Assembly: GCF_009823805.1 (NCBI RefSeq)
Contig: NZ_WUEK01000005.1
Span: 1 to 64,000 of the forward strand
Origin: Nocardioides flavescens
GTDB taxonomy: Bacteria > Actinomycetota > Actinomycetes > Propionibacteriales > Nocardioidaceae
Length of the DNA stretch: 64,000 nt
Reading direction: 5' to 3'
A program made the position numbers and the translations under genes. A model generated the notes under the pieces. The model was not told where the DNA came from. It did no database searches and saw only the letters and a program-made list of their open reading frames with translations. The stretch's first letter is position 1, and every line of letters starts with the position of its first letter. Shown here one piece after another: positions 34,310 through 43,371 of this stretch.

Positions 34310-35191
34310 GTGCACGTCTTCGTCACCGGTGGCACCGGCACCATCGGCACCGCCGTAGTCGCCAAGCTGATCAGCCACGACCACACCGTGAGCGCCCTCG
34401 CCCGCTCCGACGCCTCGGCCGAGGCGCTCGTCGCCGCGGGGGCCCGACCCGTGCGCGGGTCGCTCGGCGACCTCGACGTGCTGCGCGCCGCGGCCGCCGG
34501 GGCCGACGGCGTGGTGAGCCTCGCCTTCAGCCGCGACTACGGCAGCGCGGAGGCCGTCGAGGCCGGCATGGCGGAGGAGGCCGCCGCCGTCGAGGCGCTC
34601 GGCGAGGCCCTCGTCGGCACCGACCGGCCCCTGGTCATCGTCTCGGGCACCCCGTGGGTGCCGGGCCGGGCCTCGACCGAGCAGGACCCCCTGCCGACCG
34701 ACGGGCCGGTCGCCCGGCGCGCCCAGACCGTCGCCGCCACCCTCGCGCTCGCCGACCGTGGCGTGCGTGCGGTGGCCGTGCGGCTGCCACGCACGGTGCA
34801 CGCCGACGGCCACGGCGGCTTCGCGGGCCTGCTGACCGACATGGCCCGCGGGTGGGGCGTCGCGGGCTACCCCGGGGACGGCACCCAGCGCTGGCCGGCG
34901 GTGCACGCGGCCGACGCCGCCTCGCTCTTCCGCCTCGCCCTCGAGTCCGCCCCGGCCGGCACCGTCTGGCACGCGGTCGGCGACGAGGGCGACACGGTGC
35001 GCGCCATCACCGGCGTCATCGGCCGCCGGCTCGGTCTGCCGGTGCGGTCACTGCCCGAGGAGGAGTTCGGTCCTTTCGGGCCGATCTTCGCCCTCGACCA
35101 GCCCGCGTCGGGCGCGCACACGAGGGCCGCTCTCGGCTGGACCCCCAGCCACCCCGGGCTGCTCCAGGACCTCGAGCTGCTGCAGCCCTGA
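34310..35191 (+). CDS. NAD(P)-dependent extended SDR/epimerase family protein
   Basis: A 293-residue Rossmann-fold protein beginning with the nucleotide-binding motif FVTGGTGTIGTAVVAKLISHDHTVSALARS at a GTG start. It belongs to the atypical/extended short-chain dehydrogenases (NmrA/epimerase-like). The classical YxxxK catalytic pair is not evident, so it may bind NAD(P) without standard SDR chemistry. It ends with PASGAHTRAALGWTPSHPGLLQDLE, typical of this actinobacterial subgroup. It is probably repressed by the divergent TetR protein. The substrate is unknown. Such pairs often deal with reactive or xenobiotic compounds, which is only a general guess here. Confidence 0.88.
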   Translation: MHVFVTGGTGTIGTAVVAKLISHDHTVSALARSDASAEALVAAGARPVRGSLGDLDVLRAAAAGADGVVSLAFSRDYGSAEAVEAGMAEEAAAVEALGEALVGTDRPLVIVSGTPWVPGRASTEQDPLPTDGPVARRAQTVAATLALADRGVRAVAVRLPRTVHADGHGGFAGLLTDMARGWGVAGYPGDGTQRWPAVHAADAASLFRLALESAPAGTVWHAVGDEGDTVRAITGVIGRRLGLPVRSLPEEEFGPFGPIFALDQPASGAHTRAALGWTPSHPGLLQDLELLQP

Positions 35192-35201
35192 GCGCTGCAG
35201 G

Positions 35202-35717
35202 TCAGGCCGTACGCCGGAACCAGCGTCGCCGGCGCCGCTGCGACTCGCGCTCGGCGCGGAGCTCGGCGGCGCGCTCGCGCTGCTCGGCGAGGCGGGCGGC
35301 GCGGCGCTCGGCCCACGCGGCCACGGTGGCGTCGACGTCGCGGGGCATCGTGATGAGCGGCGGGCCCTCGGGCAGGCGGTAGCGGGCCGCGACGACCCGC
35401 TCGTTGAAGTACTTCAGCTCACGGCGTACGTCGGCCTCGGTGTGGTGGCGGTCGAGCCGCTCGTCGAGCTCGGCGTCCTCGCGGCGCAGGGCGACGCTGA
35501 CCGGGACGATGGCGACGTTCTCGCGCTCGATGAGCTTCTTGACCCACCAGTTGGGGTCGTGGGTGTCGTCGAGCTGGATCGGCTTGCCCGCCCCCGGCAG
35601 GTCGTCGAAGTCGCCGCGTTCGATGGCCTGCTGGACCTGCAGGTCCACCCAGGTGTGCTGCTGGGCGATCCGGGCCGCCGCGGCTCCCTTGCCGTCGGGG
35701 CGTGGTGCGTCCGCCAT
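35202..35717 (-). CDS. DUF1992 (DnaJ C28-type) protein
   Basis: A 171-residue protein with the DUF1992 domain, also found in DNAJC28 proteins. The signature is VDLQVQQAIERGDFDDLPGAGKPIQLDD followed by DPNWWVKKLIERENV. The C-terminal third is very rich in Arg, Glu and Ala (AERRAARLAEQRERAAELRAER) and ends RRRRRWFRRTA, probably a charged helix. No J domain is present. The ATG at 35717 has GGAGGGC directly upstream, and the long in-frame extension is not coding. The function of the domain is unknown. It is convergent with the SDR gene. Confidence 0.87.
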   Translation of the reverse strand: MADAPRPDGKGAAAARIAQQHTWVDLQVQQAIERGDFDDLPGAGKPIQLDDTHDPNWWVKKLIERENVAIVPVSVALRREDAELDERLDRHHTEADVRRELKYFNERVVAARYRLPEGPPLITMPRDVDATVAAWAERRAARLAEQRERAAELRAERESQRRRRRWFRRTA

Positions 35718-35758
35718 GCCCTCCACGGTAACCCCGCGCCCGAACCGGATCGGGCGCT

Positions 35759-36094
35759 TCAGACGGCGAAGAGCCCGGCCCCCACGACGGCGAGGGCCAG
35801 GGCCGCGGCGGTCCAGCACAGCTCGTCGCGCAGGGGCGGCGGCGGGGGCGGGGGTGCTCCGGCGCGGGCCCGGGGACCGTCGGCGCGGGTCAGTGCCCAC
35901 GGGCTCAGCAGCACGAGGGCGGCGCCGAGGGTGGGCAGGCCGGGGGCCCGCACGGAGCCGACGGCCAGGACGAACCCCACGAAGCCGAGCATGATCGCGG
36001 CGTAGTGGTGCCAGGCCCGGCGCCACCGGCGCCGGAAGCCGAGGTCGAGGTCGCCGATCGGCTCGTCGTCCCACTGGTCGGTGCGGTGGCCCAC
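35759..36094 (-). CDS. small membrane protein of unknown function
   Basis: A 111-residue protein with a charged N-terminus (DQWDDEPIGDLDLGFRRRWRRAWHH) and three hydrophobic segments (YAAIMLGFVGFVLAVGSV, LPTLGAALVLLSPWAL, CWTAAALALAVVGAGLFAV). A run of seven prolines lies between the second and third. It begins nine bases after the MFS gene on the same strand and is probably co-transcribed with it. No family was recognised. Confidence 0.65.
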   Translation of the reverse strand: MGHRTDQWDDEPIGDLDLGFRRRWRRAWHHYAAIMLGFVGFVLAVGSVRAPGLPTLGAALVLLSPWALTRADGPRARAGAPPPPPPPLRDELCWTAAALALAVVGAGLFAV

Positions 36095-36103
36095 CGGTGC
36101 CCC

Positions 36104-37561
36104 TCAGACCCCGACGGGTCGCGAGGTCGCCTCGCGCGGCATCACCAGCAGGGCGAGGGCCGCGACCAGGGCGGCCACCGAGCAGATCGCCCAGACGGTG
36201 AGGTAGCCCGACAGTGGCGCGTGGCCCTCGGTCGGGTCGCCGATCGAGCCGGTCGAGGCCAGGCAGATGGCGAAGACCGACGAGGCGATCGCGCCACCGA
36301 TGGTCTTGGTCGCGTTGGTCATGCCCGTCGCGAAGCCGGTGCGGTCGGGAGGTGCGGCGGCGGCCGCCGTGGCCGGCAGTGCGGCGACGAGGGCGCCCGA
36401 GCCGAGCCCGGCGACGGCCATGTTGAGCAGGGCCTGGCCCGTCGAGTCGTGCAGCAGCAGCCAGAGCCCGTAGCCGACGGCGACGAGCAGGGCTGCGACC
36501 ACCAGCGCGCCGCGCGGCCCGAAGAGCCGGGAGGTCAGAGGCAGGGTGAAGGCCCCGACGGCCAGGAAGACGACGTAGACGCCGATCAGCGTCGAGACGA
36601 ACGCCGCGTCGGCGCCGAGACCGTAGCCCGCGGCGTCGGGGTCGGTGCGGGCGAACGTCGACAGCGGGATCTGGGCGCCGAGCACCGAGATGCCGAAGAG
36701 GAACGCCGTCACCTGGACCGGCCACTGCCCCGGCGTGGCGAGCAGGCGCACGTCGACCATCGGCTCGGGGTGGCGCGCCTCGTAGCGTGCGAACGGCACG
36801 AGGGCCAGCAGCCCGAGGACCACCAGCAGCCACGGCGCGACCGAGCCCGGCCCGAGCACCCGGATGCAGACCAGGCCGCCCATCACGAGGCCCACCGCCG
36901 TGGTCACGAGGACGAGCCCGCCCCAGTCGTAGCCGCCGGTGGCCTCGCCGGGGACGTCCTCGACACCGAACCAGATCACCACGAGCACCGCCGTCACGAC
37001 GATGGCCGGCAGCGCGAGCAGGAAGGTCATCGAGGTCGCCTCGACGAGCGCACCCGAGGTGAGAGCGCCGACGATGACCGAGAGCTCGAGCGCGCCGACC
37101 AGGACCGCCGCCGATCGCCGGGTGAGCAGCGCCTGCTGACCCGTGCCGGCCGTGCGGCGGTGCACGATGGCGATCTCGAGCGGCAGCCAGACGACGTACG
37201 CGCCCTGGAGGGCCCACCCGACCAGGAACGTCTCGAAGCCGGGTGCGACCACCAGCACCCACGAGCCCGCCGCCGTGACCGCGGTCGACAACACCAGCAC
37301 CCGCTTGTGGCCGACGAGGTCGCCGAGCCGGGCGAGCGGTGGCACCAGCAGCGCGGAGACGATCAGCTGCGCCGCCTCGAACCAGTTGACGTCGCCGTCG
37401 GCGATCGACAGGTGGTCGGCGATGTCGCTGAAGATCGGCGTGTAGTAGCCCTGGAGCACACCGCTCGCGACCTCGACCGCGACGAGGAAGCCGACGATCG
37501 CGACCAGGCCGCGTGCCGCGCTGCCTACCGGGGGAGCTGCTCGACCAGTCGCCTGTACCAC
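36104..37561 (-). CDS. DHA2-type MFS transporter
   Basis: A 485-residue transporter with about 14 hydrophobic helices, the DHA2 (drug:H+ antiporter) pattern. Motif A-like LARLGDLVGHKRVLVLS follows helix 2, and a motif C-like region lies in VLVGALELSVIVGALTSGALVEATS. A long charged loop (FGVEDVPGEATGGYDWGG) separates the halves. The chosen GTG at 37561 overlaps the last 37 bases of the M20 peptidase gene; no better in-frame ATG or GTG is seen before the first helix. The substrate is unknown; efflux of small organic compounds is usual for the class. Confidence 0.83.
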   Translation of the reverse strand: MVQATGRAAPPVGSAARGLVAIVGFLVAVEVASGVLQGYYTPIFSDIADHLSIADGDVNWFEAAQLIVSALLVPPLARLGDLVGHKRVLVLSTAVTAAGSWVLVVAPGFETFLVGWALQGAYVVWLPLEIAIVHRRTAGTGQQALLTRRSAAVLVGALELSVIVGALTSGALVEATSMTFLLALPAIVVTAVLVVIWFGVEDVPGEATGGYDWGGLVLVTTAVGLVMGGLVCIRVLGPGSVAPWLLVVLGLLALVPFARYEARHPEPMVDVRLLATPGQWPVQVTAFLFGISVLGAQIPLSTFARTDPDAAGYGLGADAAFVSTLIGVYVVFLAVGAFTLPLTSRLFGPRGALVVAALLVAVGYGLWLLLHDSTGQALLNMAVAGLGSGALVAALPATAAAAAPPDRTGFATGMTNATKTIGGAIASSVFAICLASTGSIGDPTEGHAPLSGYLTVWAICSVAALVAALALLVMPREATSRPVGV

Positions 37562-38859
37562 CGCACCCCCTCGAGGAACGTCTCCACGCCGATGCGCTCG
37601 TCGTAGGAGTGGATCGCCTCGCGCTGCTCCCTGCTCATCCGGAACGGCGCGAACCGGTAGACCCGCTCGCAGATCGCGGCGAAGCTGCGCGAGTCGGTGG
37701 CCGCCATCATCACGTAGGGCGCCGCCACCGCGTCGGGGAAGACCTCGCCGATCGTCGCCTCCAGCAGGGCGAACGCCGGGTCGGGCCGCCCGGGGGTGGA
37801 GTACGGCGAGAGCGGACTCGGCTCTTCGGCCTCGAGCACCTCGATGCCCACCGCGTCGTCGCGCACGACCTTGCGCAGGTGGGCGAGGACGCCCTGGACG
37901 GTGTCGCCCAGCATGATCCGGACGTTGACCCCCGCGGTGGCGCGCTGGGCGATGACGTTGAGCGCCGGTGAGCCCTGCAGTGTCGTCACGGCGAAGGTCG
38001 TGCGGGTCATCGCGGCCGTCTCGGGGCCCAGCGCCACGAGGGCGCGGGCGAGTGCCGGGGCGAGCCGCTCGGCGTTCGCGAGGAGAGGGCGCAGCGGCAG
38101 TCCGGCGTGGGGCGCGACGCGGCGGAACAGCTCGACGGTCGGGGCGGGCACGCTCGCGGGCATCGAGGAGCGGTCGATGCGGGTGATCGCGCGGGCGAGG
38201 CGCGCGGTGGGCCCGAGTCGGGCCGGGGTCGAGGCGTGACCGCCGCGGCCCTCGACGCTCAGCTGCACCGACATGATCCCCTTCTCGGTCACGCCGACGA
38301 CGGCCACCGGCACGTCGACGCCGGCGATCGCCTCGGTCGCCACCGCGCCGCCCTCGTCGACCACGAACCACGGCCGCACGCCCCGCTCGCGGAGCACGTC
38401 GACCGCCGCCGGGGCCGCGACGCCTGCGACCTCCTCGTCGCAGCCGAACGACAGCCAGACGTCGCGCGCCGGGGTGAACCCGTCCTCGAGCAGCGTCTCG
38501 ACCGCCTCGCAGACCGCGACCAGCGCGCCCTTGTCGTCGAGCGTGCCGCGGCCCCACACGTGCCCGTCGACCACCTCGGCCGCGAACGCGTCGTGCTGCC
38601 AGTCGCCCTCGACCGGCACGACGTCGAGGTGGGCCATCAGCACGACCGGGTCGCCGTCGCCGCGCCCGCGCCAGTGGAAGAGCAGCCCGTGGTCGAGCAC
38701 CCGGGTCAGGTCGAGCCGGTCGTGGAGCAGCGGGAACTGCGCCCTCAGCTCCGCGACGAACCGGTCGAACGCCGCCACGTCGAGCCGCTCGCGGTCGCGG
38801 TGGGAGACCGTGGGGATGCGCACCAGGGCCTGGAGCTTCGCCACTGCGCGGTCGGTCAT
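37525..38859 (-). CDS. M20-family metallopeptidase
   Basis: A 444-residue di-zinc hydrolase of the M20/CPS1-like group. Motifs are VVLMAHLDVVPV (metal His/Asp), GHVWGRGTLDDKGALVAVCEAVETLL (bridging Asp), SFGCDEEVAG (catalytic Glu-Glu), and a lid domain GRGGHASTPARLGPTARLARAI. The C-terminal catalytic half has MMAATDSRSFAAICERVYRFAPF. The length fits dipeptidase/carboxypeptidase-like members. No signal peptide is present, so peptide breakdown in the cytoplasm is likely. The downstream MFS gene overlaps its 3' end, so the two are co-transcribed. Specificity cannot be assigned. Confidence 0.88.
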   Translation of the reverse strand: MTDRAVAKLQALVRIPTVSHRDRERLDVAAFDRFVAELRAQFPLLHDRLDLTRVLDHGLLFHWRGRGDGDPVVLMAHLDVVPVEGDWQHDAFAAEVVDGHVWGRGTLDDKGALVAVCEAVETLLEDGFTPARDVWLSFGCDEEVAGVAAPAAVDVLRERGVRPWFVVDEGGAVATEAIAGVDVPVAVVGVTEKGIMSVQLSVEGRGGHASTPARLGPTARLARAITRIDRSSMPASVPAPTVELFRRVAPHAGLPLRPLLANAERLAPALARALVALGPETAAMTRTTFAVTTLQGSPALNVIAQRATAGVNVRIMLGDTVQGVLAHLRKVVRDDAVGIEVLEAEEPSPLSPYSTPGRPDPAFALLEATIGEVFPDAVAAPYVMMAATDSRSFAAICERVYRFAPFRMSREQREAIHSYDERIGVETFLEGVRWYRRLVEQLPR

Positions 38860-38910
38860 GGCGCGAACCTACGCGGCGGCGCCGACAGGCGACAGGGGTG
38901 CGGTGGTCGG

Positions 38911-38992
38911 GTGGTTTCGAGACACGACTTCGTCGTTCCTCAACCACCGCCCCGGTGGTTGAGGAAGGCCGCTAGGCCTGTCTCGAAGCCAC
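38911..38992. repeat. interspersed palindromic repeat pair
   Basis: A reverse unit (38911-38947) has stem ACGAC-TTC-GTCGT, a double compensatory change relative to AGGAC-TTC-GTCCT at 4511 and 6801. A forward unit (38955-38992) has stem AGGCC-GCTA-GGCCT. The pair lies between the M20 peptidase start and the nitroreductase 3' end. Confidence 0.88.
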
Positions 38993-39011
38993 CCTCGGTG
39001 ACCGGAACCGC

Positions 39012-39629
39012 TCAGCGGCCCCAGTGGCCGCGGTGGACGACGTCGCCCATGGGCCGGCGGCGGCGTACGCGCGGGGAGCCGGACGGCGACTCCGCGTCAG
39101 CGCGGTGACCGATGGTGATGAGACCGACGGGGTCGTGGTCGTCGGGGATCGCGAACTCCGCCCGCACCTGCGCGGTGCGCGCGGGCGGGACGCCGACGAA
39201 CGCCGAGCCGAGACCGGCGTCGGTGGCGGTCTGCAGGATGAGGAGGCTGGCCATCGCGGCGTCCATGTGCCAGAACGGCACCGGCCAGCGGGCCTCGTCG
39301 CGGTCGGTCCAGCCCTTGTCGTCCTGGGCGTAGCGCTCGAGGTAGGTCGCCTTGCTCGAGCACGGGATGACCAGCACGGGGGCGCGCATCATCCCGGTGA
39401 GCCACCGGTCGGCGTTCTCGACGTCGTCGGCCGCGGCCCGCCAGTAGCGCGCGACGTCCTCGGGGGTGTCGAGGACCAGGAAGGCCCAGCCCTGGCTGAA
39501 CCCCGCGCTCGGCGCTCGTACGGCGTTCGCCAGCGCGCGCTCGACGACCTCCGGGTCGACCGGGTCGGTGCGGTAGTCGCGGACCATGCGGCGACGGCGG
39601 ACGACGTCCTGGAACTCCACGACGCCCAT
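39012..39629 (-). CDS. nitroreductase-family FMN oxidoreductase
   Basis: A 205-residue NAD(P)H:FMN nitroreductase-fold protein. The N-terminus VVRRRRMVRDYRTDPVDPEVVERALANAVRAPSAGFSQGWAFLVL is the family's FMN-phosphate-binding start, and AMASLLILQTATDAGLGSAFVGVPP is the second conserved block. An insertion with aromatic residues lies between. The C-terminus is Arg-rich. It is divergent from the second hut operon, with the palindrome at 39651 in the shared promoter 22 bases from this start. A link to histidine use is not otherwise supported. Confidence 0.87.
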   Translation of the reverse strand: MGVVEFQDVVRRRRMVRDYRTDPVDPEVVERALANAVRAPSAGFSQGWAFLVLDTPEDVARYWRAAADDVENADRWLTGMMRAPVLVIPCSSKATYLERYAQDDKGWTDRDEARWPVPFWHMDAAMASLLILQTATDAGLGSAFVGVPPARTAQVRAEFAIPDDHDPVGLITIGHRADAESPSGSPRVRRRRPMGDVVHRGHWGR

Positions 39630-39650
39630 CCTGCCCTCCGCCCCGGCGCG

Positions 39651-39664
39651 TCTCGGATGCGAGA
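39651..39664. promoter_or_regulatory. palindromic operator before the second hut operon
   Basis: TCTCGGATGCGAGA differs at one position from the perfect palindrome at 25063-25076 in the hutH promoter. It lies 56 bases before the amidohydrolase-hutF-hutI operon, the same spacing as in front of hutH. The common position and sequence indicate co-regulation. Confidence 0.65.
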
Positions 39665-39720
39665 CGGGTAGCGGGCGCGGTCGGTGGCCGACTGTCGGTG
39701 GGCCGCGGTTGGATCGGGGG

Positions 39721-40893
39721 GTGGACGACTTCGAGCGGATGTGGGCGGACCTGGCGCCGGTCGGTCGCTCGGCGGCCTCGGGCGGCTACTTCCGTCAGCC
39801 GTTCCTCTCGGCCGAGCGCGAGCTCGCGGCGTGGTTCGAGGAGCAGGCGCGGGCGCGCGGTCTCGAGGTCGAGACCGACGCGTTCGGCAACACGGTCGCC
39901 TGGTGGCGCACCGGCTCCGGGCCGGGCCTGCTGACCGGGTCGCACCTCGACTCGGTGCTCGACGGCGGCGCGTACGACGGTCCGCTGGGAGTCGTCTCGG
40001 CGCTGGCCGCGCTCGACCGGCTGCGCGAGCGCGGAGTCGAGCCCGGCCGCCCGATCGGGGTGGCGGTCTTCGTCGAGGAGGAGGGGTCGCGCTTCGGGCT
40101 GGCCTGCCTGGGGTCCCGGCTCGCGACCGGCGCGGTGTCCTGGGACGCCGCGCGCGAGCTGCGCGACCGCGACGGGACCGCGCTCGGCGACGTGGTCGAG
40201 GGCACTGATGCGTCCCCACTGCTCGGCGACGTGGGGGCCTACGTCGAGCTCCACGTCGAGCAGGGCCGCGACCTCGTCGACCGGGGGGCCGCCGTGGGGG
40301 CGGGCAGCGGGATCTGGCCGCACGGGCGCTACCGCTTCGACTTCGACGGCGAGGCCAACCACGCGGGCACGACGCGGATGGAGGACCGAGCCGACCCGAT
40401 GCTGACGTGCGCGATGACCCTGCTGGCCGCCAACAAGCAGGCTCGGCTGCTCGACGCGCGCGCGACCTTCGGGCGGGTCGAGGTGGTGCCCAACGGCACC
40501 AACGCGGTGCCGTCGCGGGTGCGGGCGTGGCTCGACGCGCGGTGCGCGACGCCCGAGGTGCTCGACACGCTGGTCGGGGCGGTCGGCCGCCAAGCGCGCG
40601 AGCGCGCCGAGCGCGACGGCACGACGGTGCAGGTGACTCCCGAGTCGGTCTCGGGTGCGGTGGGGTTCGACGCGGAGCTGACGGGACGCGCCGCCGAACC
40701 GTCGTGGCCGGTGGTGCCGACCGCCGCCGGCCACGACGCCGGCGTCCTCGCGGCCGCGGGCGTGCCGACGGCGATGCTGTTCGTGCGCAACCCGACCGGC
40801 GTCTCGCACTCACCGGCCGAGTCGGCCGAGATGGCCGACTGCCTCGCCGGCGTCGAGGCCCTCGCCGACGCGCTCGAACGGCTCGGCTCGTGA
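39721..40893 (+). CDS. M20 amidohydrolase of the allantoate/N-carbamoyl type, hut-linked
   Basis: A 390-residue amidase related to allantoate amidohydrolase and N-carbamoyl-L-amino acid hydrolases. Motifs are GLLTGSHLDSVLDGGAYDGPLGVVSALAAL (metal His/Asp), VAVFVEEEGSRFGLACLGSRLATG (catalytic Glu), YVELHVEQGRDLVDRG, GEANHAGTTRMEDRADPM and GHDAGVLAAAGVPTAMLFVRNPTGVSHSPAE. It begins the operon with hutF and hutI and overlaps hutF as GTGA. No hutG (formylglutamate amidohydrolase) is present in the window. This enzyme is therefore a strong candidate for the last step, hydrolysis of N-formyl-L-glutamate to glutamate and formate. That is inferred from context; true allantoate activity is the alternative. 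Confidence 0.85.
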   Translation: MDDFERMWADLAPVGRSAASGGYFRQPFLSAERELAAWFEEQARARGLEVETDAFGNTVAWWRTGSGPGLLTGSHLDSVLDGGAYDGPLGVVSALAALDRLRERGVEPGRPIGVAVFVEEEGSRFGLACLGSRLATGAVSWDAARELRDRDGTALGDVVEGTDASPLLGDVGAYVELHVEQGRDLVDRGAAVGAGSGIWPHGRYRFDFDGEANHAGTTRMEDRADPMLTCAMTLLAANKQARLLDARATFGRVEVVPNGTNAVPSRVRAWLDARCATPEVLDTLVGAVGRQARERAERDGTTVQVTPESVSGAVGFDAELTGRAAEPSWPVVPTAAGHDAGVLAAAGVPTAMLFVRNPTGVSHSPAESAEMADCLAGVEALADALERLGS

Positions 40894-42128
40894 CGACGGT
40901 TTACCTCCTGGAACGCGCCTGGGTCGACGGCGCCGTCCGTGACGACGTGCTCGTCGAGATCGACGGCGGGGTCCTCACGCGGGTCGAGCCGGGTGGCACG
41001 GGTGGGACGCGGTTCGCCGGCCTCACCCTCCCCGGGATGGTCGACGACCACAGCCACGCCTTCCACCGGGCGCTGCGCGGGCGGACCCAGCGCGAGCGGG
41101 GGACGTTCTGGACCTGGCGCGAGCAGATGTACGCCGTGGCCGGGCGGCTCACGCCCGAGACCTACGGCGCCCTCGCGCGGGCGGCCTACCGCGAGACTGT
41201 AGCGTCCGGCTGCACCGCGGTGAGCGAGTTCCACTACCTCCACCACCGCCCCGACGGCTCGGCGTACGCCGACCCGCTGGCCATGCGAGATGCCCTCGAG
41301 CAGGCCGCCGCCGAGGCGGGGATCCGGCTCACGCTGCTCGACACCTGCTACGTCAGCAGCGGCTTCGGCGCGCCGGTCGAGGGCGTGCAGCGGCGCTTCA
41401 GCGACGGTGACGCCACGCGCTGGGCGGAGCGCGCGGGCCCCGGTCCGGCGGCGATCCACTCCGTGCGCGCGGTCCCGCGCGAGCAGCTCGCGACGTTCCG
41501 CGGGCGCGCTCCGCTGCACGTCCACCTCAGCGAGCAGCCCGCCGAGAACGCGGCCTGCGTCGCGGCCCACGGCGTCACCCCGACGCGGCTGCTCCACGAG
41601 GAGGGGCTGCTCGGGCCGGGCACGACGGTCGTGCACGCCACCCACCTCACCGACGACGACGTCGCGCTGCTCGGCGAGAGCCGCACGCGGGTCTGCATCA
41701 CGCCGACCACCGAGCGCGACCTCGCCGACGGCATCGGGCCGGCGCGGCGGCTGCACGAGGCGGGCTGCCGGATCACGATCGGCAGCGACAGCCACGCGGT
41801 CGTCGACCCCTGGGAGGAGCTGCGCGCACTCGAGATGCACGAGCGGCTCGCGACCGGGGAGCGCGGTCACTGGAGCGCCGCCGAGCTGCTCGACGTCGGT
41901 GCCGCCGGGGCTCGGATCGCCGTCGGCGAGCCCGCCGACCTGGTCACCCTCGACACCCGCAGCCCGCGCACCGCGGGCACCGGCGCCGACGAGCACACGG
42001 CGGTGTTCGCCGCGACCGCTGCCGACGTGACCCGCGTCGTGGTCGGCGGCGAGACGGTCTACGAGACGGGCGACGACGCCGGGATCGGCGCCGAGCTGGA
42101 GGAGGCCCTGTGCCGAGCACTCGGATGA
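40890..42128 (+). CDS. hutF: formimidoylglutamate deiminase
   Basis: A 412-residue amidohydrolase-superfamily enzyme that converts N-formimidoyl-L-glutamate to N-formyl-L-glutamate and ammonia. Landmarks are [37 protein letters not shown] (metal HxH), [46 protein letters not shown], and [21 protein letters not shown]. The HutF signature FHYLHH is present. Its GTG overlaps the amidohydrolase stop, and its own stop overlaps the hutI ATG. Presence of HutF means the five-step histidine route is used, which needs a formylglutamate amidohydrolase as the final enzyme. Confidence 0.93.
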   Translation: MTTVYLLERAWVDGAVRDDVLVEIDGGVLTRVEPGGTGGTRFAGLTLPGMVDDHSHAFHRALRGRTQRERGTFWTWREQMYAVAGRLTPETYGALARAAYRETVASGCTAVSEFHYLHHRPDGSAYADPLAMRDALEQAAAEAGIRLTLLDTCYVSSGFGAPVEGVQRRFSDGDATRWAERAGPGPAAIHSVRAVPREQLATFRGRAPLHVHLSEQPAENAACVAAHGVTPTRLLHEEGLLGPGTTVVHATHLTDDDVALLGESRTRVCITPTTERDLADGIGPARRLHEAGCRITIGSDSHAVVDPWEELRALEMHERLATGERGHWSAAELLDVGAAGARIAVGEPADLVTLDTRSPRTAGTGADEHTAVFAATAADVTRVVVGGETVYETGDDAGIGAELEEALCRALG

Positions 42129-43300
42129 GCAACAGCCCGAGCACTGTCCTGACCGGCATCGCCGAGCTCACGACGCACGACCCCGAGCGGCCGGTGCTGA
42201 GCGATGCGGCGCTCGTGGTCGAGGGCTCCCGGGTCGCCTGGGTCGGGCCGACCGCCGAGGCGCCCGCCGCCGACGTGCGGGTCGACGTCGGTGGGCGCGC
42301 GGTGGTGCCGGGGTTCGTCGACAGCCACAGCCACCTGGTGTTCGCGGGCGACCGGGCCCCGGAGTTCGCGGCCCGGATGGCCGGCACGCCGTACGCCGCC
42401 GGCGGGATCCGCACCACCGTCGCCGCGACCCGCGCCGCGAGCGACGAGCAGCTCACCGCCCACGTCGCACGGCTCGTGCAGGAGATGCGGCGCCAGGGCA
42501 CGACGACGCTCGAGATCAAGTCCGGCTACGGCCTCAGCGTGCACGACGAGGCCCGGTCGCTGGCGGTGGCGCGGCAGTTCACCGAGGAGACGACGTTCCT
42601 CGGCGCCCACGTCGTGCCGGCCGAGCACGCCGACGACCCGGCGGCCTACGTCGAGCTGGTGACCGGCCCGATGCTCGAGGCCGCGGCGCCGCACGCGCGC
42701 TGGGTCGACGCCTTCTGCGAGACCGGCGCCTTCGACGTCGACCAGGCCCGCGCGGTGCTCGTCGCCGGCGCCGCCCACGGCCTCCGCGGTCGCCTCCACG
42801 CCAGCCAGCTCGGCCCCGGCCCGGGAGTGCTGCTCGCCGCCGAGCTCGGCCTCGCCGCGGTCGACCACTGCACCTACCTCACCGACGCCGACGTCGACGC
42901 GCTGCGCGACTCCGGCACGGTCGCGACGCTGCTGCCGGGCGTCGAGTTCTCGACCCGCCAGCCCTACCCCGACGCGCGTCGCCTGCTGGACGCCGGGATC
43001 CACGTCGCGATCGCCAGCGACTGCAACCCCGGCTCGTCGTACACCTCGTCGGTGCCGTTCTGCATCGCCCTCGCCGTGCGCGAGATGGGGATGACGCCGG
43101 CCGAGGCGCTGCACGCCGCCACCGCCGGCGGCGCTCGCGCGCTGGGTCGTGACGACGTCGGCCACCTCACCCCCGGAGCCCGCGCCGATCTCGTCGTGCT
43201 CGACGCGCCGAGCGCCGTGCACCTCGCCTACCGCCCCGGGGTGCCGCTGGTCGTCGCGACGCTCATGGGCGCCGAGGTGGTCGCCGGCAGTCTGGGCTGA
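42125..43300 (+). CDS. hutI: imidazolonepropionase
   Basis: A 391-residue metal-dependent amidohydrolase that opens 4-imidazolone-5-propionate to N-formimidoyl-L-glutamate, the third step of histidine degradation. Motifs include [36 protein letters not shown] (HxH metal site and substrate region), [71 protein letters not shown] and [23 protein letters not shown]. The ATG at 42125 overlaps the hutF stop (ATGA) and was preferred over a GTG at 42110. It completes the three-gene second hut operon. Confidence 0.95.
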   Translation: MSNSPSTVLTGIAELTTHDPERPVLSDAALVVEGSRVAWVGPTAEAPAADVRVDVGGRAVVPGFVDSHSHLVFAGDRAPEFAARMAGTPYAAGGIRTTVAATRAASDEQLTAHVARLVQEMRRQGTTTLEIKSGYGLSVHDEARSLAVARQFTEETTFLGAHVVPAEHADDPAAYVELVTGPMLEAAAPHARWVDAFCETGAFDVDQARAVLVAGAAHGLRGRLHASQLGPGPGVLLAAELGLAAVDHCTYLTDADVDALRDSGTVATLLPGVEFSTRQPYPDARRLLDAGIHVAIASDCNPGSSYTSSVPFCIALAVREMGMTPAEALHAATAGGARALGRDDVGHLTPGARADLVVLDAPSAVHLAYRPGVPLVVATLMGAEVVAGSLG

Positions 43301-43371
43301 GGTAGCGATCGTCCCCAGATAGGGAGGTCGCCCGATGTGCGGGGCTACCTCAGGCGCCGAACGTGGTCGTC

